From the NCBI GenBank assembly GCA_045595165.1, contig JAZNZY010000019.1, forward strand, positions 62,001 through 126,000: 64,000 bases of DNA. The letters are read 5' to 3'. Below, piece by piece: positions 34,993 to 44,899 of the stretch. The notes below the pieces were generated by a model, which saw only the letters and a list, made by a program, of their open reading frames with translations, was not told where the DNA came from and made no database searches. Position numbers and translations under genes: made by a program. The first letter of the stretch is position 1. The number at the start of each line of letters is the position of its first letter. Origin of the DNA: SFLA01 sp045595165 (GTDB lineage: Bacteria; Bacillota; Clostridia; Oscillospirales; CAG-382).

Positions 34993-35613
34993 ATGAAATC
35001 AAAAAGAAAAATAGATAAAGCATACGTTTTGCCGTTGTTTTTGGTCGTTCTTATTATGATCACCGCCCTTTCCAACGCGGTGTTCGCCAAATACCTGCGT
35101 CGGTTCAATTACGAAGGAAAAGTAACGGTTTCGGCTGAATTGGTGGAAACCTTACGTCTGTTCGAGCACGAAGCTGTTCGCAACGATATGGGCGAATATG
35201 CCCTGAATAACGCCAACGAAGTAAGCAACAACGAATATATCCTTATGCCCGGCGTGGATATTCCAAAGGATCCGCATATTGAAATAAAGGGTAAAACGTC
35301 TATCCCCGCATATCTTTACGTAGAGGTTGTAGACAAACTAAATACAACCACAGTTACGTATTCTCTCACCGGCGATTGGACACTTCTTTCGGGAATCACG
35401 GGACCGAATGGCGGAAAGATGTATGTGTATAAAGAGAAGCTGACCGGCACTCCTGCGGATATAACGATCCCCGTGCTTTCAGACAATACGGTTTATGTAA
35501 GCGCTTCTCTTGACCGAACTCAAACAAATCTTAACCTTGATTTTTACGCATATATGCTTCAAATAAACGATGATTTACTTACTGCGGATCAGATATTTGA
35601 TGCAGTTTATTGA
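34993..35613 (+). CDS. TasA-like surface subunit 3 (206 aa)
   Basis: An AAGGAGG site precedes the ATG. Signal core (LPLFLVVLIMITALSN) ends in AVFAKYLRRFN, a SipW-type box. The mature part carries MPGVDIPKDPHIEIKGKTS and YLYVEVVDK, a pattern seen in clostridial camelysin-like proteins. No anchor. Confidence 0.8.
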   Translation: MKSKRKIDKAYVLPLFLVVLIMITALSNAVFAKYLRRFNYEGKVTVSAELVETLRLFEHEAVRNDMGEYALNNANEVSNNEYILMPGVDIPKDPHIEIKGKTSIPAYLYVEVVDKLNTTTVTYSLTGDWTLLSGITGPNGGKMYVYKEKLTGTPADITIPVLSDNTVYVSASLDRTQTNLNLDFYAYMLQINDDLLTADQIFDAVY

Positions 35614-35657
35614 TTAACCTTTTGCTTTTCAATTCTACAGAAAGGACGGCTTTTGCT

Positions 35658-38600
35658 ATGAATAAACACAGCTTTAAAAGAATAAAAAAGCGGCTCGTGT
35701 TCCGTGTTTTGCCTTTTATACTCGCTTTTTTTATGCTGTTAACGTCGGCTCCCGTTGCCGTCTTTTCCACAGATGAAAAAACGGGAGAATCCGCCGCTGC
35801 AGGGGATGTTATATATGATTACGATACCCTTAAAATAACTCTCGACGGGGAAGATATTTCCTCTATGTCTATCTATCCGTACGAGAAGATAGAAATTTCC
35901 GGCACGGGCGTTCCCGAAAACGCAACCTATCAGTGGCAGATCAAGCACCCCGAAAAGAATAATCTGTGGGTTGATATATACGACGCAAAGTCCGATACTA
36001 TCGGTGTTTCTGCCGCGCTTATAAACAATATGCTCACCGAGGACGGCACTGCCGCCCTGCGTCTGCGCGCCTATACCGATGATTACGCGTACCTCTCCAA
36101 CCCCGTTACCGTAACACTTTTGGAGGAAGCACAGCTCGATCAGACTCTTTCCGTGGAGAATATTACCTTCCCCCACGCTATGGCAGGGGATACCTCCGAT
36201 ACTCCGGAGTTTGTTACCGTAACGATAAACTACGTTAAATGGGAATATCACTACGATTCAGTTAACGATACGTATGTTCTTACCCAAATGGGGGATGCGT
36301 TCAGTCCTTATAAGGCAACGCTTGTGTATAACGGTTCGCTTTCCACAACTGTTACTAACCCCACTATTATTGGTTATGAGCCGTATTTCGAAAATTCCGC
36401 AACGTCTACCGACAAGGTTGAAATTGATCTTACCAATATTACCGAAAACGTTGTTTATACCGTAAACTACAAACCTGCAAAGGTTAAATATGAAGTAAAT
36501 TATTATTTCCAGAATATCTATGATGATCTTTATGCGGAAGATTTGACACTTGCTCCTCATTTCAAAGGTGAGGGGTATACCGGCATGCCTCCGTATTATA
36601 AAACAGACGGCAGCGGTAATATTATAAAAGACACAGAAACAAAAGAAGGCGTTTACGCAGAATTTAAAGGATTCACCGCCCTTTATTACCAGCCGGACAC
36701 TATCGCAGCAGACGGCTCCACCGTGTTTGAGGTTTATTACGAGAGAAACTATTACCTTATGGAGTTCGACTGCACGGGCGGTTACGGCGTTCATACGTTG
36801 TACGTTCGCCACGGAACTTATATTTCCGTACCTACCCCCACAAGACCCGGCTATGTTTTCGCAGGCTGGGACTTGGTTGATGCGGAGGGCAACGGCGATG
36901 GCGTGGCAGATACCATACCGTCCGAAATGCCTATTGGCAATACTGCGTATAAAGCTTTGTGGACAACCGCACAAACTACATATACCGTAGTATATTGGCG
37001 CGAAAACGCAGATGATAACGGCTATAGCTACTGGGGTTCTGCACAGCAGAATGCTATGTCTGCTTCGGAAGTAAGTGGCACTAACCACACAACTCTTCCA
37101 AACGTTGCCCCTTTCAATACCGAAAGAAATTACTTTACATATAATGCAGAAAAAACAATTGCAGAAGAAAATGCCCGTACCGACCTTGTTGATGGCAAAG
37201 TAATCGTTGAAGGCGATGGTTCAACCATCGTTAACGTTTACTATTCAAGAAATGTATATAGAATCGTACTTACAGACAGCAGCGTTTATTCTTGTCAGGT
37301 AGAAGAACACACCCACGATGATAGTTGTGAGGTAATTGTTTGCTCGTATACGCATGTTCATGGTCCTGAGTGTGTGAAAGGTGAGCTTATTTGTGGGTTA
37401 GAAGAGCATTCGCATACAACATGTAACTTGTCTTGTGTTCATGTTCATGATTCGAGTTGTTGTGATAAAGAAGAACATGCTCATACGGTTACTTGTTACG
37501 ATTCGAATTCAAACACATATCCTGAGGCAACGAATAGTAACACTGGGTTTAGAGATTACATATCTAATGTAACAAATCCTAAAACAAATTATGTGTATCG
37601 TTATAGACGAAACACCAATAGCACTGCATATTATTACTTTTATGATGGTGCCGATTGGTACTATTTGGGGACCGAGTATACAGGTTTTACCTTTTCAGGA
37701 GCGACTTATGTAGCCAACCGTGTATATGTAAGTGGTACTCAAACATCACTGAAATGCGGCAAAGAAATACACACACATACTGACGGCACATGTAATTCCA
37801 GCGGTTGTACGCATACCCACAATGATGCTTGCTATACCTGTGGCAATTTGAGTCACACCCACACAGACTCTTGTTATGAGTGGTCTTGTGGCGAAGACTC
37901 GCATGTTCATCATAATGGCTGTTATGCTATTGGATGCGGTAAGGCCGAACACTCTCACGATGATGACGATGAGTACGAAAGGACTGTTGTTAAAATCATC
38001 GAGGCTAAATATGGCGCTTATATCGGCGATGAATGGACGTTTACAACCAAGGATGGATACAGTTACCCGGAAAATGCGGGAGCCGCATCTTGGTATCCTG
38101 AAAATTCGTCAATTTATAATCAACGATTGGCGTTAATTGATATTATGCCTGGTGAAAACATAGAGTTCTATGATTATCCGCAGAATAACAGTAAGCGTTA
38201 TTATAATTATTATATTGAATGTTTGCCCGGTGAAACGGCAGATACAACATATGAAAATGTTGATTATAAGCATTACCTGAAAGATGGTACTTTGACGGTC
38301 GACTTCAATATGTATACTGCTGCCGAAGACTTTTTTGCAATAGCTGGCTTTACTAAATATGCATTGACTTATAATGGAACCAAGCGAAATGACATTACTG
38401 CAAATATTAGTAATATGAGCAATGGTGCAGTTCTAAACTTCTATTATAAACGAACCGAATATAACTTTAAATATTTTAACTATAATGATTATTTAACAGA
38501 TAACGCAAACAACGATACCAACATTAAATATCAGACGCCTCTTTCCAGCTATGAGATTTCAAAGGAATATATGGAAGAAAACCATTATCCCAGCACTTTG

Positions 38601-40667
38601 GAACCAAACGCATACGAATTCGACGGTTGGTATACAACGCCCAAGTGTTTCCCCGGCACGGAAGTGAATTGGGATACGTTAACTATGCCGGACGGTCCTC
38701 TTACCCTTTACGCAAAGTGGACGCCGGTTGTACGTAACGTAACCTTCCATTTGTTGTATACGGATATTGATAAAGGCGTTTACTGGTATCCTTCCGAGCT
38801 AACGGATGCGCAAAAGCCCGGGTACTATCCTTTAAAAGTTCCTCATGGACAGCTTTTGGGCACAACGTACAGCCATATCCCTACACGCGGCAGTGATTAC
38901 CAGTTTATCGGTTGGTTTTATTTTGATGAAAACGGCAAAAAGAAATTTGCGCCGGACAGCATGAAGATCACCCGAGATCTGGTCTTGTTCGCCGAATGGC
39001 TTTCAACGATTCCCACAACGTACGAGGTTAAGTACGAAGCGTGGGATGACAAAACGCAAGAAAAAATTGAAGATATTGCAGATAAGCTTGAAGGCTATTC
39101 CACGGCAGGAAAAACCACGACATTTAATGCAAAGGGCGGTTCTGCGCTTTACGACAAAACTCCGCCTAACAGTACGTCTACAACCTATCAAGAGCAGTGG
39201 TTCCCCGAGCATTCCTCCCACTCCATACTTATGGATGAGGATTCTTCAAAAAACACCCATACATTCAAGTATTATTACAAGGAATATATAAATTACAAAG
39301 TAATTCATATAGACCGTGCTACCGGTACTATACTTCACGAATCTGAAGTAAAAAGAACATCAAACGCAATAGTAACAGAAAAGTTTATGCCTTTCCAGGA
39401 TTACTTGCCCGAAAGCTACTATATCGAAAAAGCTATTGCGTACGATCCAACGGATTATACGCAGTATCCGGATCATGTTCAGCCCGAGAATATAATCTAT
39501 TTCTATTATAATGAAGATACCGGTCACGACCCTTTCCGTGTTGAGCATTATTATCAGGAATTGGACGGTGAGACGTACACGCTGAAATTCTCGGAAAACG
39601 GTATTGCCGATAACGGTGAAACCATAAGCCGTGATTCGCGTAATGATACCGGTTTTGAATTCAGTTACTATACCATCACCACTTATACGCAGAACGGTTC
39701 TGAGTGGGAAGACAATACCGTTGAAGGAAAATCGCTTCCCGCAACCGGTACGGTTTCGGCACACGGTATGGAAATTAAATTCTATTACACCCGTAAGTTA
39801 GTTGACTATACGGTTAAGTACGTAGAATACGGTTCCAATCCCGAAAATGTATTGTATACCGAAACTTTTGTGGGACAAAAAAAGTTCGGAGAAGAAGTTT
39901 CCGTAACTGCGGTTACTGATTTTAAGTACGGCGAACAAACATATATTCACGTTGAGGGTATAGATTCGTCTGCTGAAGACCGCACGCTTACTAAAGAAAT
40001 GCGTGAAAATGCAGAAGACAACGTGTTTGTTTTCTATTATAATTTGAAGACATTTGATATTTATTACCACGTTGTGTGTTCTGCTCCCGGTTCTGCAGGA
40101 CTAAACGGCGTTAGCGTTTCAAAGCAAAATGTTTCTGTTTTGAACGATAGCGTTCGTTCTACTGCACTTGTCGGTACGGGCTTTAAATTCGTTGGCTGGT
40201 TCTATGATGCGGATTGTACAAATCCCGTCACCGGATCCGATTGGCTTGCCGATGATGGAAAAACCATTATTCCCCAAGGCATTTCGGACGAAGCGCATTA
40301 TTACGCTAAGTTTGAGCCCATAAGCGGCAACCTTACGATAACAAAAGATGTTGAAAATTCCGATACCGAAACAAAGGACGATAATTTCTTGTTCCACGTA
40401 AAAGGACAGAATACACGAAACGAATACATCGACGTGATCGTTTCTGTTACGGGCGAGAATTCGGTAACATTAAAAGATTTGCCCATAGGCGATTATGTTG
40501 TCACCGAACTTGCAGATTGGTCCTGGGAATACAGCATAAGCGATGCAAACAAAACGCAGAATGTTGTCATCATTCAGGATGCGACTACTTCCGTCACCTT
40601 CGCCAATACGGATAACAATCCCAACTGGCTGAACGGTGAAGCGGTGAACGAAAACCAATTTAATTAA
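35658..40667 (+). CDS. Giant secreted adhesin with InlB-type repeats, His/Cys-rich block and Cna-B-like end (1669 aa)
   Basis: The start at 35658 gives a signal peptide (LPFILAFFMLLTSAPVAVFS); the preceding 16 codons lack a ribosome-binding site. Parts by residue: Ig-like N-terminal region; InlB/Flg_new-type repeats near 361-438, 985-1022, 1081-1115 and 1508-1555 (FDGWYTTPK, YKALW, LYAKW); a block rich in His and Cys at about 541-771 with repeated HTHTDSCY-like units; MucBP-like segments near 1205-1500 (each close to IIYFYYNED or KFYYTRK); and a C-terminal Cna-B/SpaA-like domain from about 1555 (GNLTITKDVEN, LKDLPIGDYVVTELA). There is no sortase motif or transmembrane tail, so it is probably held by other subunits. 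nt 37260-38500 are more A/T-rich than the flanks. Likely adhesin of the switched operon. Confidence 0.82.
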   Translation: MNKHSFKRIKKRLVFRVLPFILAFFMLLTSAPVAVFSTDEKTGESAAAGDVIYDYDTLKITLDGEDISSMSIYPYEKIEISGTGVPENATYQWQIKHPEKNNLWVDIYDAKSDTIGVSAALINNMLTEDGTAALRLRAYTDDYAYLSNPVTVTLLEEAQLDQTLSVENITFPHAMAGDTSDTPEFVTVTINYVKWEYHYDSVNDTYVLTQMGDAFSPYKATLVYNGSLSTTVTNPTIIGYEPYFENSATSTDKVEIDLTNITENVVYTVNYKPAKVKYEVNYYFQNIYDDLYAEDLTLAPHFKGEGYTGMPPYYKTDGSGNIIKDTETKEGVYAEFKGFTALYYQPDTIAADGSTVFEVYYERNYYLMEFDCTGGYGVHTLYVRHGTYISVPTPTRPGYVFAGWDLVDAEGNGDGVADTIPSEMPIGNTAYKALWTTAQTTYTVVYWRENADDNGYSYWGSAQQNAMSASEVSGTNHTTLPNVAPFNTERNYFTYNAEKTIAEENARTDLVDGKVIVEGDGSTIVNVYYSRNVYRIVLTDSSVYSCQVEEHTHDDSCEVIVCSYTHVHGPECVKGELICGLEEHSHTTCNLSCVHVHDSSCCDKEEHAHTVTCYDSNSNTYPEATNSNTGFRDYISNVTNPKTNYVYRYRRNTNSTAYYYFYDGADWYYLGTEYTGFTFSGATYVANRVYVSGTQTSLKCGKEIHTHTDGTCNSSGCTHTHNDACYTCGNLSHTHTDSCYEWSCGEDSHVHHNGCYAIGCGKAEHSHDDDDEYERTVVKIIEAKYGAYIGDEWTFTTKDGYSYPENAGAASWYPENSSIYNQRLALIDIMPGENIEFYDYPQNNSKRYYNYYIECLPGETADTTYENVDYKHYLKDGTLTVDFNMYTAAEDFFAIAGFTKYALTYNGTKRNDITANISNMSNGAVLNFYYKRTEYNFKYFNYNDYLTDNANNDTNIKYQTPLSSYEISKEYMEENHYPSTLEPNAYEFDGWYTTPKCFPGTEVNWDTLTMPDGPLTLYAKWTPVVRNVTFHLLYTDIDKGVYWYPSELTDAQKPGYYPLKVPHGQLLGTTYSHIPTRGSDYQFIGWFYFDENGKKKFAPDSMKITRDLVLFAEWLSTIPTTYEVKYEAWDDKTQEKIEDIADKLEGYSTAGKTTTFNAKGGSALYDKTPPNSTSTTYQEQWFPEHSSHSILMDEDSSKNTHTFKYYYKEYINYKVIHIDRATGTILHESEVKRTSNAIVTEKFMPFQDYLPESYYIEKAIAYDPTDYTQYPDHVQPENIIYFYYNEDTGHDPFRVEHYYQELDGETYTLKFSENGIADNGETISRDSRNDTGFEFSYYTITTYTQNGSEWEDNTVEGKSLPATGTVSAHGMEIKFYYTRKLVDYTVKYVEYGSNPENVLYTETFVGQKKFGEEVSVTAVTDFKYGEQTYIHVEGIDSSAEDRTLTKEMRENAEDNVFVFYYNLKTFDIYYHVVCSAPGSAGLNGVSVSKQNVSVLNDSVRSTALVGTGFKFVGWFYDADCTNPVTGSDWLADDGKTIIPQGISDEAHYYAKFEPISGNLTITKDVENSDTETKDDNFLFHVKGQNTRNEYIDVIVSVTGENSVTLKDLPIGDYVVTELADWSWEYSISDANKTQNVVIIQDATTSVTFANTDNNPNWLNGEAVNENQFN

Positions 40668-40691
40668 AAACACGAAAGGAGGCAAGCGCAT

Positions 40692-41276
40692 ATGAAAAAA
40701 AGAAACCGAAAGTTACGCAACGTAACGTTGGTTTTGGCGGCTTTGCTGGTGATCTCGGCAATCACTGCAGGCGGTGTGTTTGCCTACCTTCGTACTGTAA
40801 GCGATCCCGTTGAAAACGATTTTGTTTTGGCGCCCGAAAAGGATCCGTTAATCGAAGAATCCTTCGATGAAAACGTGAAAAAAGACGTTTGCGTTAAGGT
40901 GGATGATATCGGATACGCGGTTTACGTCCGTGCGGCGATCATTATAACCTGGAAGGACGGAGAAAACGGAAACGTGCTGGGACAGCCTCCCGTGAAGGAC
41001 ACGGATTACGAGATAAGCCTTAACACCACGGATTGGTTTGAACATGAGGGCTTTTACTACTATAAAGCTCCCGTAAACAGCGGAAACGAAACCGAAAGTC
41101 TTATTGAAATTGTTCAGCCCATAGTGACCGCTCCCGAGGGATACGGTCTTAACGTGGAGATCATCGCCCAGACCATTCAGGCGGCAGGAAAAACGGATGA
41201 TACCGAAATTCCCGCTGTAACGGATGCATGGGGAGTTGTGATCAACGATGGTAAGCTTGCACCTCCCGCACCGTAA
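40692..41276 (+). CDS. TasA-like surface subunit 4 (194 aa)
   Basis: AAAGGAGG precedes the ATG. Signal core (VTLVLAALLVISAITAG) ends in GVFAYLRTVSDPVENDF, another SipW-dependent signature, of the kind where V-x-N-x-F follows the box. The mature part is beta-rich with an acidic start (EESFDENVKKDVCVKV) and ends in Pro/Ala. It is the last gene before a terminator and closes the SipW/TasA operon. Confidence 0.8.
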   Translation: MKKRNRKLRNVTLVLAALLVISAITAGGVFAYLRTVSDPVENDFVLAPEKDPLIEESFDENVKKDVCVKVDDIGYAVYVRAAIIITWKDGENGNVLGQPPVKDTDYEISLNTTDWFEHEGFYYYKAPVNSGNETESLIEIVQPIVTAPEGYGLNVEIIAQTIQAAGKTDDTEIPAVTDAWGVVINDGKLAPPAP

Positions 41277-41287
41277 AAAGCAAAAAT

Positions 41288-41316
41288 AAAACTCCCGATT
41301 TTATCGGGAGTTTTTT
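41288..41316. terminator. Terminator between convergent genes
   Basis: ACTCCCGAT-ttt-ATCGGGAGT followed by TTTTTG, with an A-rich left flank that gives a weaker terminator on the minus strand. It ends the TasA operon and the convergent yitT gene. Confidence 0.9.
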
Positions 41317-41339
41317 GTGTATACTCTTCTCGGGGCAGC

Positions 41340-42227
41340 TCACACATTTCGTTTGAAATTTCCGAACACCTCGTTTACCTTTGAAAAGCTTGCAAAGGTA
41401 TCGGGGTGGTTTTTGATAATCCGCATCACGTCGCCGATCTGCCGTTTGTTTACGATGCACACGAGAATGAATTTATCGGTGTTGGAGTACATACCCTCCA
41501 CCTCCAGCTTGGTAACGCCGCGGTGAAGCTTTGTAAGCAGCTCCTGCGCCAGGGTTTCGGGATTGCTTGTAACGATTTCGAATCTGTATCCGTTTTTTAT
41601 ACCGCTTAATCCGTGATCCACAATAACGTTTGCGATAAACAGATTAAGCAGGGTGCATATTACGGGAGTAACCTTCATTCCGTATACGAAAAACGCGATC
41701 GCCACCACGGAAGCATCCATAACGAAGGAAACGTATGCGATATTTTGCTCCGGCTTGAAGTGCTTTATCAAAGCGGAAATTCCGTAGGTTCCGCCGCTTG
41801 CGCCAAAACGGCGAAGCATTATAGAAAATCCAAAACCGGATATAACGCCCGTGGCGATACTCGCAAAAATTATGTTGAAATCCTCTCCGCTGGTTGCAAG
41901 GGAATAGGGGCTCGCACCCAAAAGCTGATACATCTGGGGCGTGAGAGATTGCACCAGCAGATAAAGAGTAAGCATACCGCCCAGCTTTTTATCGATAATT
42001 ACGCTTACCAGAATAAAAATCGGCAGGTTAAAGGCTACCATAAGCAACGACCAGCTTATCCTGCTGTCCAGCAGGTGGTATGTCATAGTGGCAAGACCGC
42101 CTACTCCTCCGGGAGCAAACCCGTTGCTGTTCTGGAAAAAGTAGTACGCACTGCCTACGACGATTCCCGCCGTCAGCACACAGAGAAGATCGAGAATAAT
42201 TTGCTTTAATTTTCTTTCGCTGTTCAT
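41340..42227 (-). CDS. YitT family membrane protein
   Basis: A 295-residue protein; the start at 42227 follows AGAGGA and overlaps the stop of the upstream SGNH gene by 4 nt. Five to six helices with the YitT_membrane features GLATMTYHLL, FGFSIMLRRFGASGGTYGIS and MKVTPVICTLLNLFIA, then a cytoplasmic DUF2179 domain (RFEIVTSNPETLAQELL, LVCIVNKRQIGDVMRII). A transport role has been proposed for the family but no substrate is settled. Confidence 0.9.
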   Translation of the reverse strand: MNSERKLKQIILDLLCVLTAGIVVGSAYYFFQNSNGFAPGGVGGLATMTYHLLDSRISWSLLMVAFNLPIFILVSVIIDKKLGGMLTLYLLVQSLTPQMYQLLGASPYSLATSGEDFNIIFASIATGVISGFGFSIMLRRFGASGGTYGISALIKHFKPEQNIAYVSFVMDASVVAIAFFVYGMKVTPVICTLLNLFIANVIVDHGLSGIKNGYRFEIVTSNPETLAQELLTKLHRGVTKLEVEGMYSNTDKFILVCIVNKRQIGDVMRIIKNHPDTFASFSKVNEVFGNFKRNV

Positions 42228-42877
42228 ACGGCTTCCTCTATAATACGGCATATTTTTTCTTCCACGTCCGAATCAAGGTTAAGACTTGTCCGTGCTACAG
42301 GCATTTCTCCGAAAACAGTCTTGTAATGGCAAATTGCCGCCACACAGCTTCCGATATACGATTGATGGGAAAGATCGGGGCTGTAAAGATCAATATCCTT
42401 GTGCCGCTTGGTTATTTCGTTAAAGCATCTTCCTACGGTCGAAATATCGGCACCTATCAGATCAGCGGCGTTTTTGTACGCCTTTTCCAGCGCCAAAAAC
42501 ATCTCTTCGGAAGTAAGATTCAGCGTTTCCAATAAAGGACAGCCTTCTTTTCGTCCCCAAGTGGCATAAAGCACAGTCGTTTTTGGGGAAACCAGCTTGT
42601 TTAAAGCGGCAACACCCTTTTCAAAGCTTTCGTAATCGACTATTCCAAGATAACTTTGCTCCTGCAAAATAAGTATATCGTATTCCCGCTCGTTCAAAAG
42701 CCCGAGTATCTCCGAGTGCTTTTCGTCCGAGGGGTCGAGATTTTCATACAGCTTTCTCCCGCCCTTGGTGACCGAATCCACACGGGCGCTTTTTTTGTTT
42801 TCCTGCGCCAACGCACCGAAAAGCCCGGGCACGTCGTAAACATAGGTATAGCTGTTTCCGATAAACAAAATGTTCAC
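42224..42877 (-). CDS. SGNH-type hydrolase-like cytoplasmic protein (217 aa)
   Basis: Opens MNILFIGNSYTYVYDVP, block I of SGNH hydrolases with Ser in GNSYT. LILQEQSYLGI fits the block III region. A canonical block V DxxH is not obvious; PDLSHQSYIGSCVAAI near the end probably fills it. No signal peptide, so it acts inside the cell. It precedes yitT with a 4-nt overlap and follows the serine dehydratase gene. The group resembles DUF4886-type hydrolases; a larger relative is at 57109-58356. Substrate unknown. Confidence 0.7.
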   Translation of the reverse strand: MNILFIGNSYTYVYDVPGLFGALAQENKKSARVDSVTKGGRKLYENLDPSDEKHSEILGLLNEREYDILILQEQSYLGIVDYESFEKGVAALNKLVSPKTTVLYATWGRKEGCPLLETLNLTSEEMFLALEKAYKNAADLIGADISTVGRCFNEITKRHKDIDLYSPDLSHQSYIGSCVAAICHYKTVFGEMPVARTSLNLDSDVEEKICRIIEEAV

Positions 42878-42896
42878 ACCAAAAACTCCTTGGTTT

Positions 42897-44096
42897 TTAC
42901 TCTGTTATAAATTTCTTTGCCATTCCGCCCTCGGCGGTTTCGCGGTAGATCACTTTAAGGTCTTTTCCCGTTTCGTACATAGTGTCCACTATCATGTCGA
43001 AACTTATCAGCCTTGAATCCGCAAGGAAATCCGCCAGATTGACCGCGTTCAAAGCACGCATCGCCGCAATTGCGTTTCGCTCTATGCAGGGTATCTGCAC
43101 AAGTCCTGCGATAGGGTCGCAGGTAAGCCCCAGATGATGCTCAATAGACATTTCCGCCGCGTATTCTATCTGGTCAAGATCCAGCTCGTAAAGTTCTGCC
43201 GCCGCAGCCGCCGCCATAGCGCAGGCGGTGCCTATCTCTGCCTGGCATCCGCATTCAGCACCGCTTATGGATGCGTTGGTTTTGATCAGATTTCCCACTA
43301 TGCTCGCCGCCGCAAGACCGTGCAGTATCTGTTCGTCCGTAAAATTGCGTTTAACCTGCAGGTATTTAAGCACCGCAGGCAAAACTCCGCAGGCGCCGCA
43401 GGTGGGGGCGGTAACGATCAGCCCGCCATCGGCGTTTTCCTCGCTTACCGCATATGCGTATGCGCAAATGAGGCGGTTTGTCTTGGTTTCCACGCTTTCG
43501 TCAATGTGCTTTTGGCGGAACAGGTATCTGGCTTTTCTCTGCAATCCCAGACCGCCGTGCAGGGTGCCTTCTGCTTGAATACCCCGCTTTACGGCGTCCT
43601 GCATTACGTTCCATACCTCCTGCAGGTAATCCCATATTTCTGCGCCTTCCTGCTCTTCTACGTATTGCCACAAGCGTATATCCTTTTCACGGCAGTATGC
43701 GGAAATTTCGGTAAAGGAGTTCAGGGGATACACCTCGGCGTGCTCGCTTGCCTGTTCACCCTGGGCGATTATCTCTCCGCCTCCGATACTGTAAAACCGT
43801 GTTTTTACGGTTTTATCGCCTTTTACGGCATAAAAATCCATTGTGTTGGGGTGGTAATCGGTAGGGGTTTCCTTATCAAATTCAATATTAAGCTTTCGGC
43901 CTTCAAAAATACGTGCCAGCGCAGTGTCTGTCATATGTCCGGACCCCGTCTTTGCAAGGGAACCGAATAATACGACCTTGTATTCCTCCGCATCGGGATT
44001 TTCTTTGATAAACCGCTCTGCCGCCGCAATAGGACCCATGGTGTGGGAAGAGGAAGGCCCGCATCCTATGCGGTATAAATATTTAAGAGATTGCAT
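42897..44096 (-). CDS. sdaA: L-serine ammonia-lyase (Fe-S L-serine dehydratase), single chain
   Basis: A 399-residue protein with AAAGGAG upstream. The beta domain starts at once with IGCGPSSSHTMGP, the signature binding loop; the alpha domain has TAPTCGACGVLPAVL, NASISGAECGCQAEIG and GLVQIPCIERNAIA, which carry the Cys ligands of the oxygen-labile [4Fe-4S] cluster. It converts L-serine to pyruvate and ammonia. It is shorter than the about 454-residue E. coli enzymes but has both domains. Consistent with anaerobic amino-acid use. Confidence 0.93.
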   Translation of the reverse strand: MQSLKYLYRIGCGPSSSHTMGPIAAAERFIKENPDAEEYKVVLFGSLAKTGSGHMTDTALARIFEGRKLNIEFDKETPTDYHPNTMDFYAVKGDKTVKTRFYSIGGGEIIAQGEQASEHAEVYPLNSFTEISAYCREKDIRLWQYVEEQEGAEIWDYLQEVWNVMQDAVKRGIQAEGTLHGGLGLQRKARYLFRQKHIDESVETKTNRLICAYAYAVSEENADGGLIVTAPTCGACGVLPAVLKYLQVKRNFTDEQILHGLAAASIVGNLIKTNASISGAECGCQAEIGTACAMAAAAAAELYELDLDQIEYAAEMSIEHHLGLTCDPIAGLVQIPCIERNAIAAMRALNAVNLADFLADSRLISFDMIVDTMYETGKDLKVIYRETAEGGMAKKFITE

Positions 44097-44118
44097 TTTG
44101 TGTTCTCCTTTTTGTCAG

Positions 44119-44880
44119 TTAATGTGCGTCGTAAGAAAGCATACAGCCTTCGCAAATATCCCTGATGTATTCTTCTGAAAAGTGTATTCTCTTCATTGTT
44201 TTTCCGCATTTAGGGCAGATGTGTATTTGCTCCTCGCCGTTCTTTTCGGTTTTTACGATTTTTCCGTAATCACATTTCAGATGATAATACACGGGATGCC
44301 CCAACTGCTTGTGCATACATTCGGCAATTTCGATTCCCTGCTTGTTTAACGCGGAATCGGGCTTTACACGTTGATTACCCGTGTAGCGGTCGTAAAGACA
44401 GTTTGTCCATAGCAGGTCTATTGAAGAATAGTTTTCCTGCCAATCCTGAATCGCGTGAAAATCCTCTTGGTTTTCTTCCGGGAAGGGGAGCTCATAAAGC
44501 GGGACGGGCTTTCCGCAATCACAGCAGGTGAATACGCTGTCAATATCGCGGCTGTAGGTCTGCATTTCCATCGCCCGGCGATTCTTGCACTCGCAATAAG
44601 CTTGGCTTTCAAGGTTTTCTCCCAAGGGAGTAATGTCGCAGCCGAAATAAACGTTTATTTTCTCTCGATCTCTTTTTACATATATTCCGTCGTACTTTTC
44701 ATCAAAGGAATCGGGCTTGGGCAGAGTAACGTACGCCGTGTAGTTTTTGCCCTTTGTCAGCTTGTAATCTTTTAATATCTGCCCGTTTCTTTCAAGAGAA
44801 CACAAAAAAGTCCAAATAAGCTCTTCCGCTTCGTCTTTAGTTATGCGCTGTTTTTCAGAGAGTTCTATTTTACAAAACAT
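44119..44880 (-). CDS. Zinc-ribbon protein, DUF2310-like (253 aa)
   Basis: AGGAGG precedes the ATG. The C-terminus has a zinc ribbon (CPKCGKTMKRI..CEGC) and the middle a second CxC/CCDCG site (YCECKNRRA..CCDCGKP). The layout resembles the DUF2310 group of Zn-ribbon, possibly nucleic-acid-binding proteins, from memory. No membrane segment. An F-type hairpin array fills its leader and separates it from a second Cys-rich small protein. Confidence 0.6.
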   Translation of the reverse strand: MFCKIELSEKQRITKDEAEELIWTFLCSLERNGQILKDYKLTKGKNYTAYVTLPKPDSFDEKYDGIYVKRDREKINVYFGCDITPLGENLESQAYCECKNRRAMEMQTYSRDIDSVFTCCDCGKPVPLYELPFPEENQEDFHAIQDWQENYSSIDLLWTNCLYDRYTGNQRVKPDSALNKQGIEIAECMHKQLGHPVYYHLKCDYGKIVKTEKNGEEQIHICPKCGKTMKRIHFSEEYIRDICEGCMLSYDAH

Positions 44881-44899
44881 TTTCTTATCCTCCTTTTTG

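Noticed and set aside
35658..40667. LPXTG-anchored adhesin
   Set aside because: No LPXTG-like motif, hydrophobic segment or basic tail at the C-terminus, and no sortase gene in the window.
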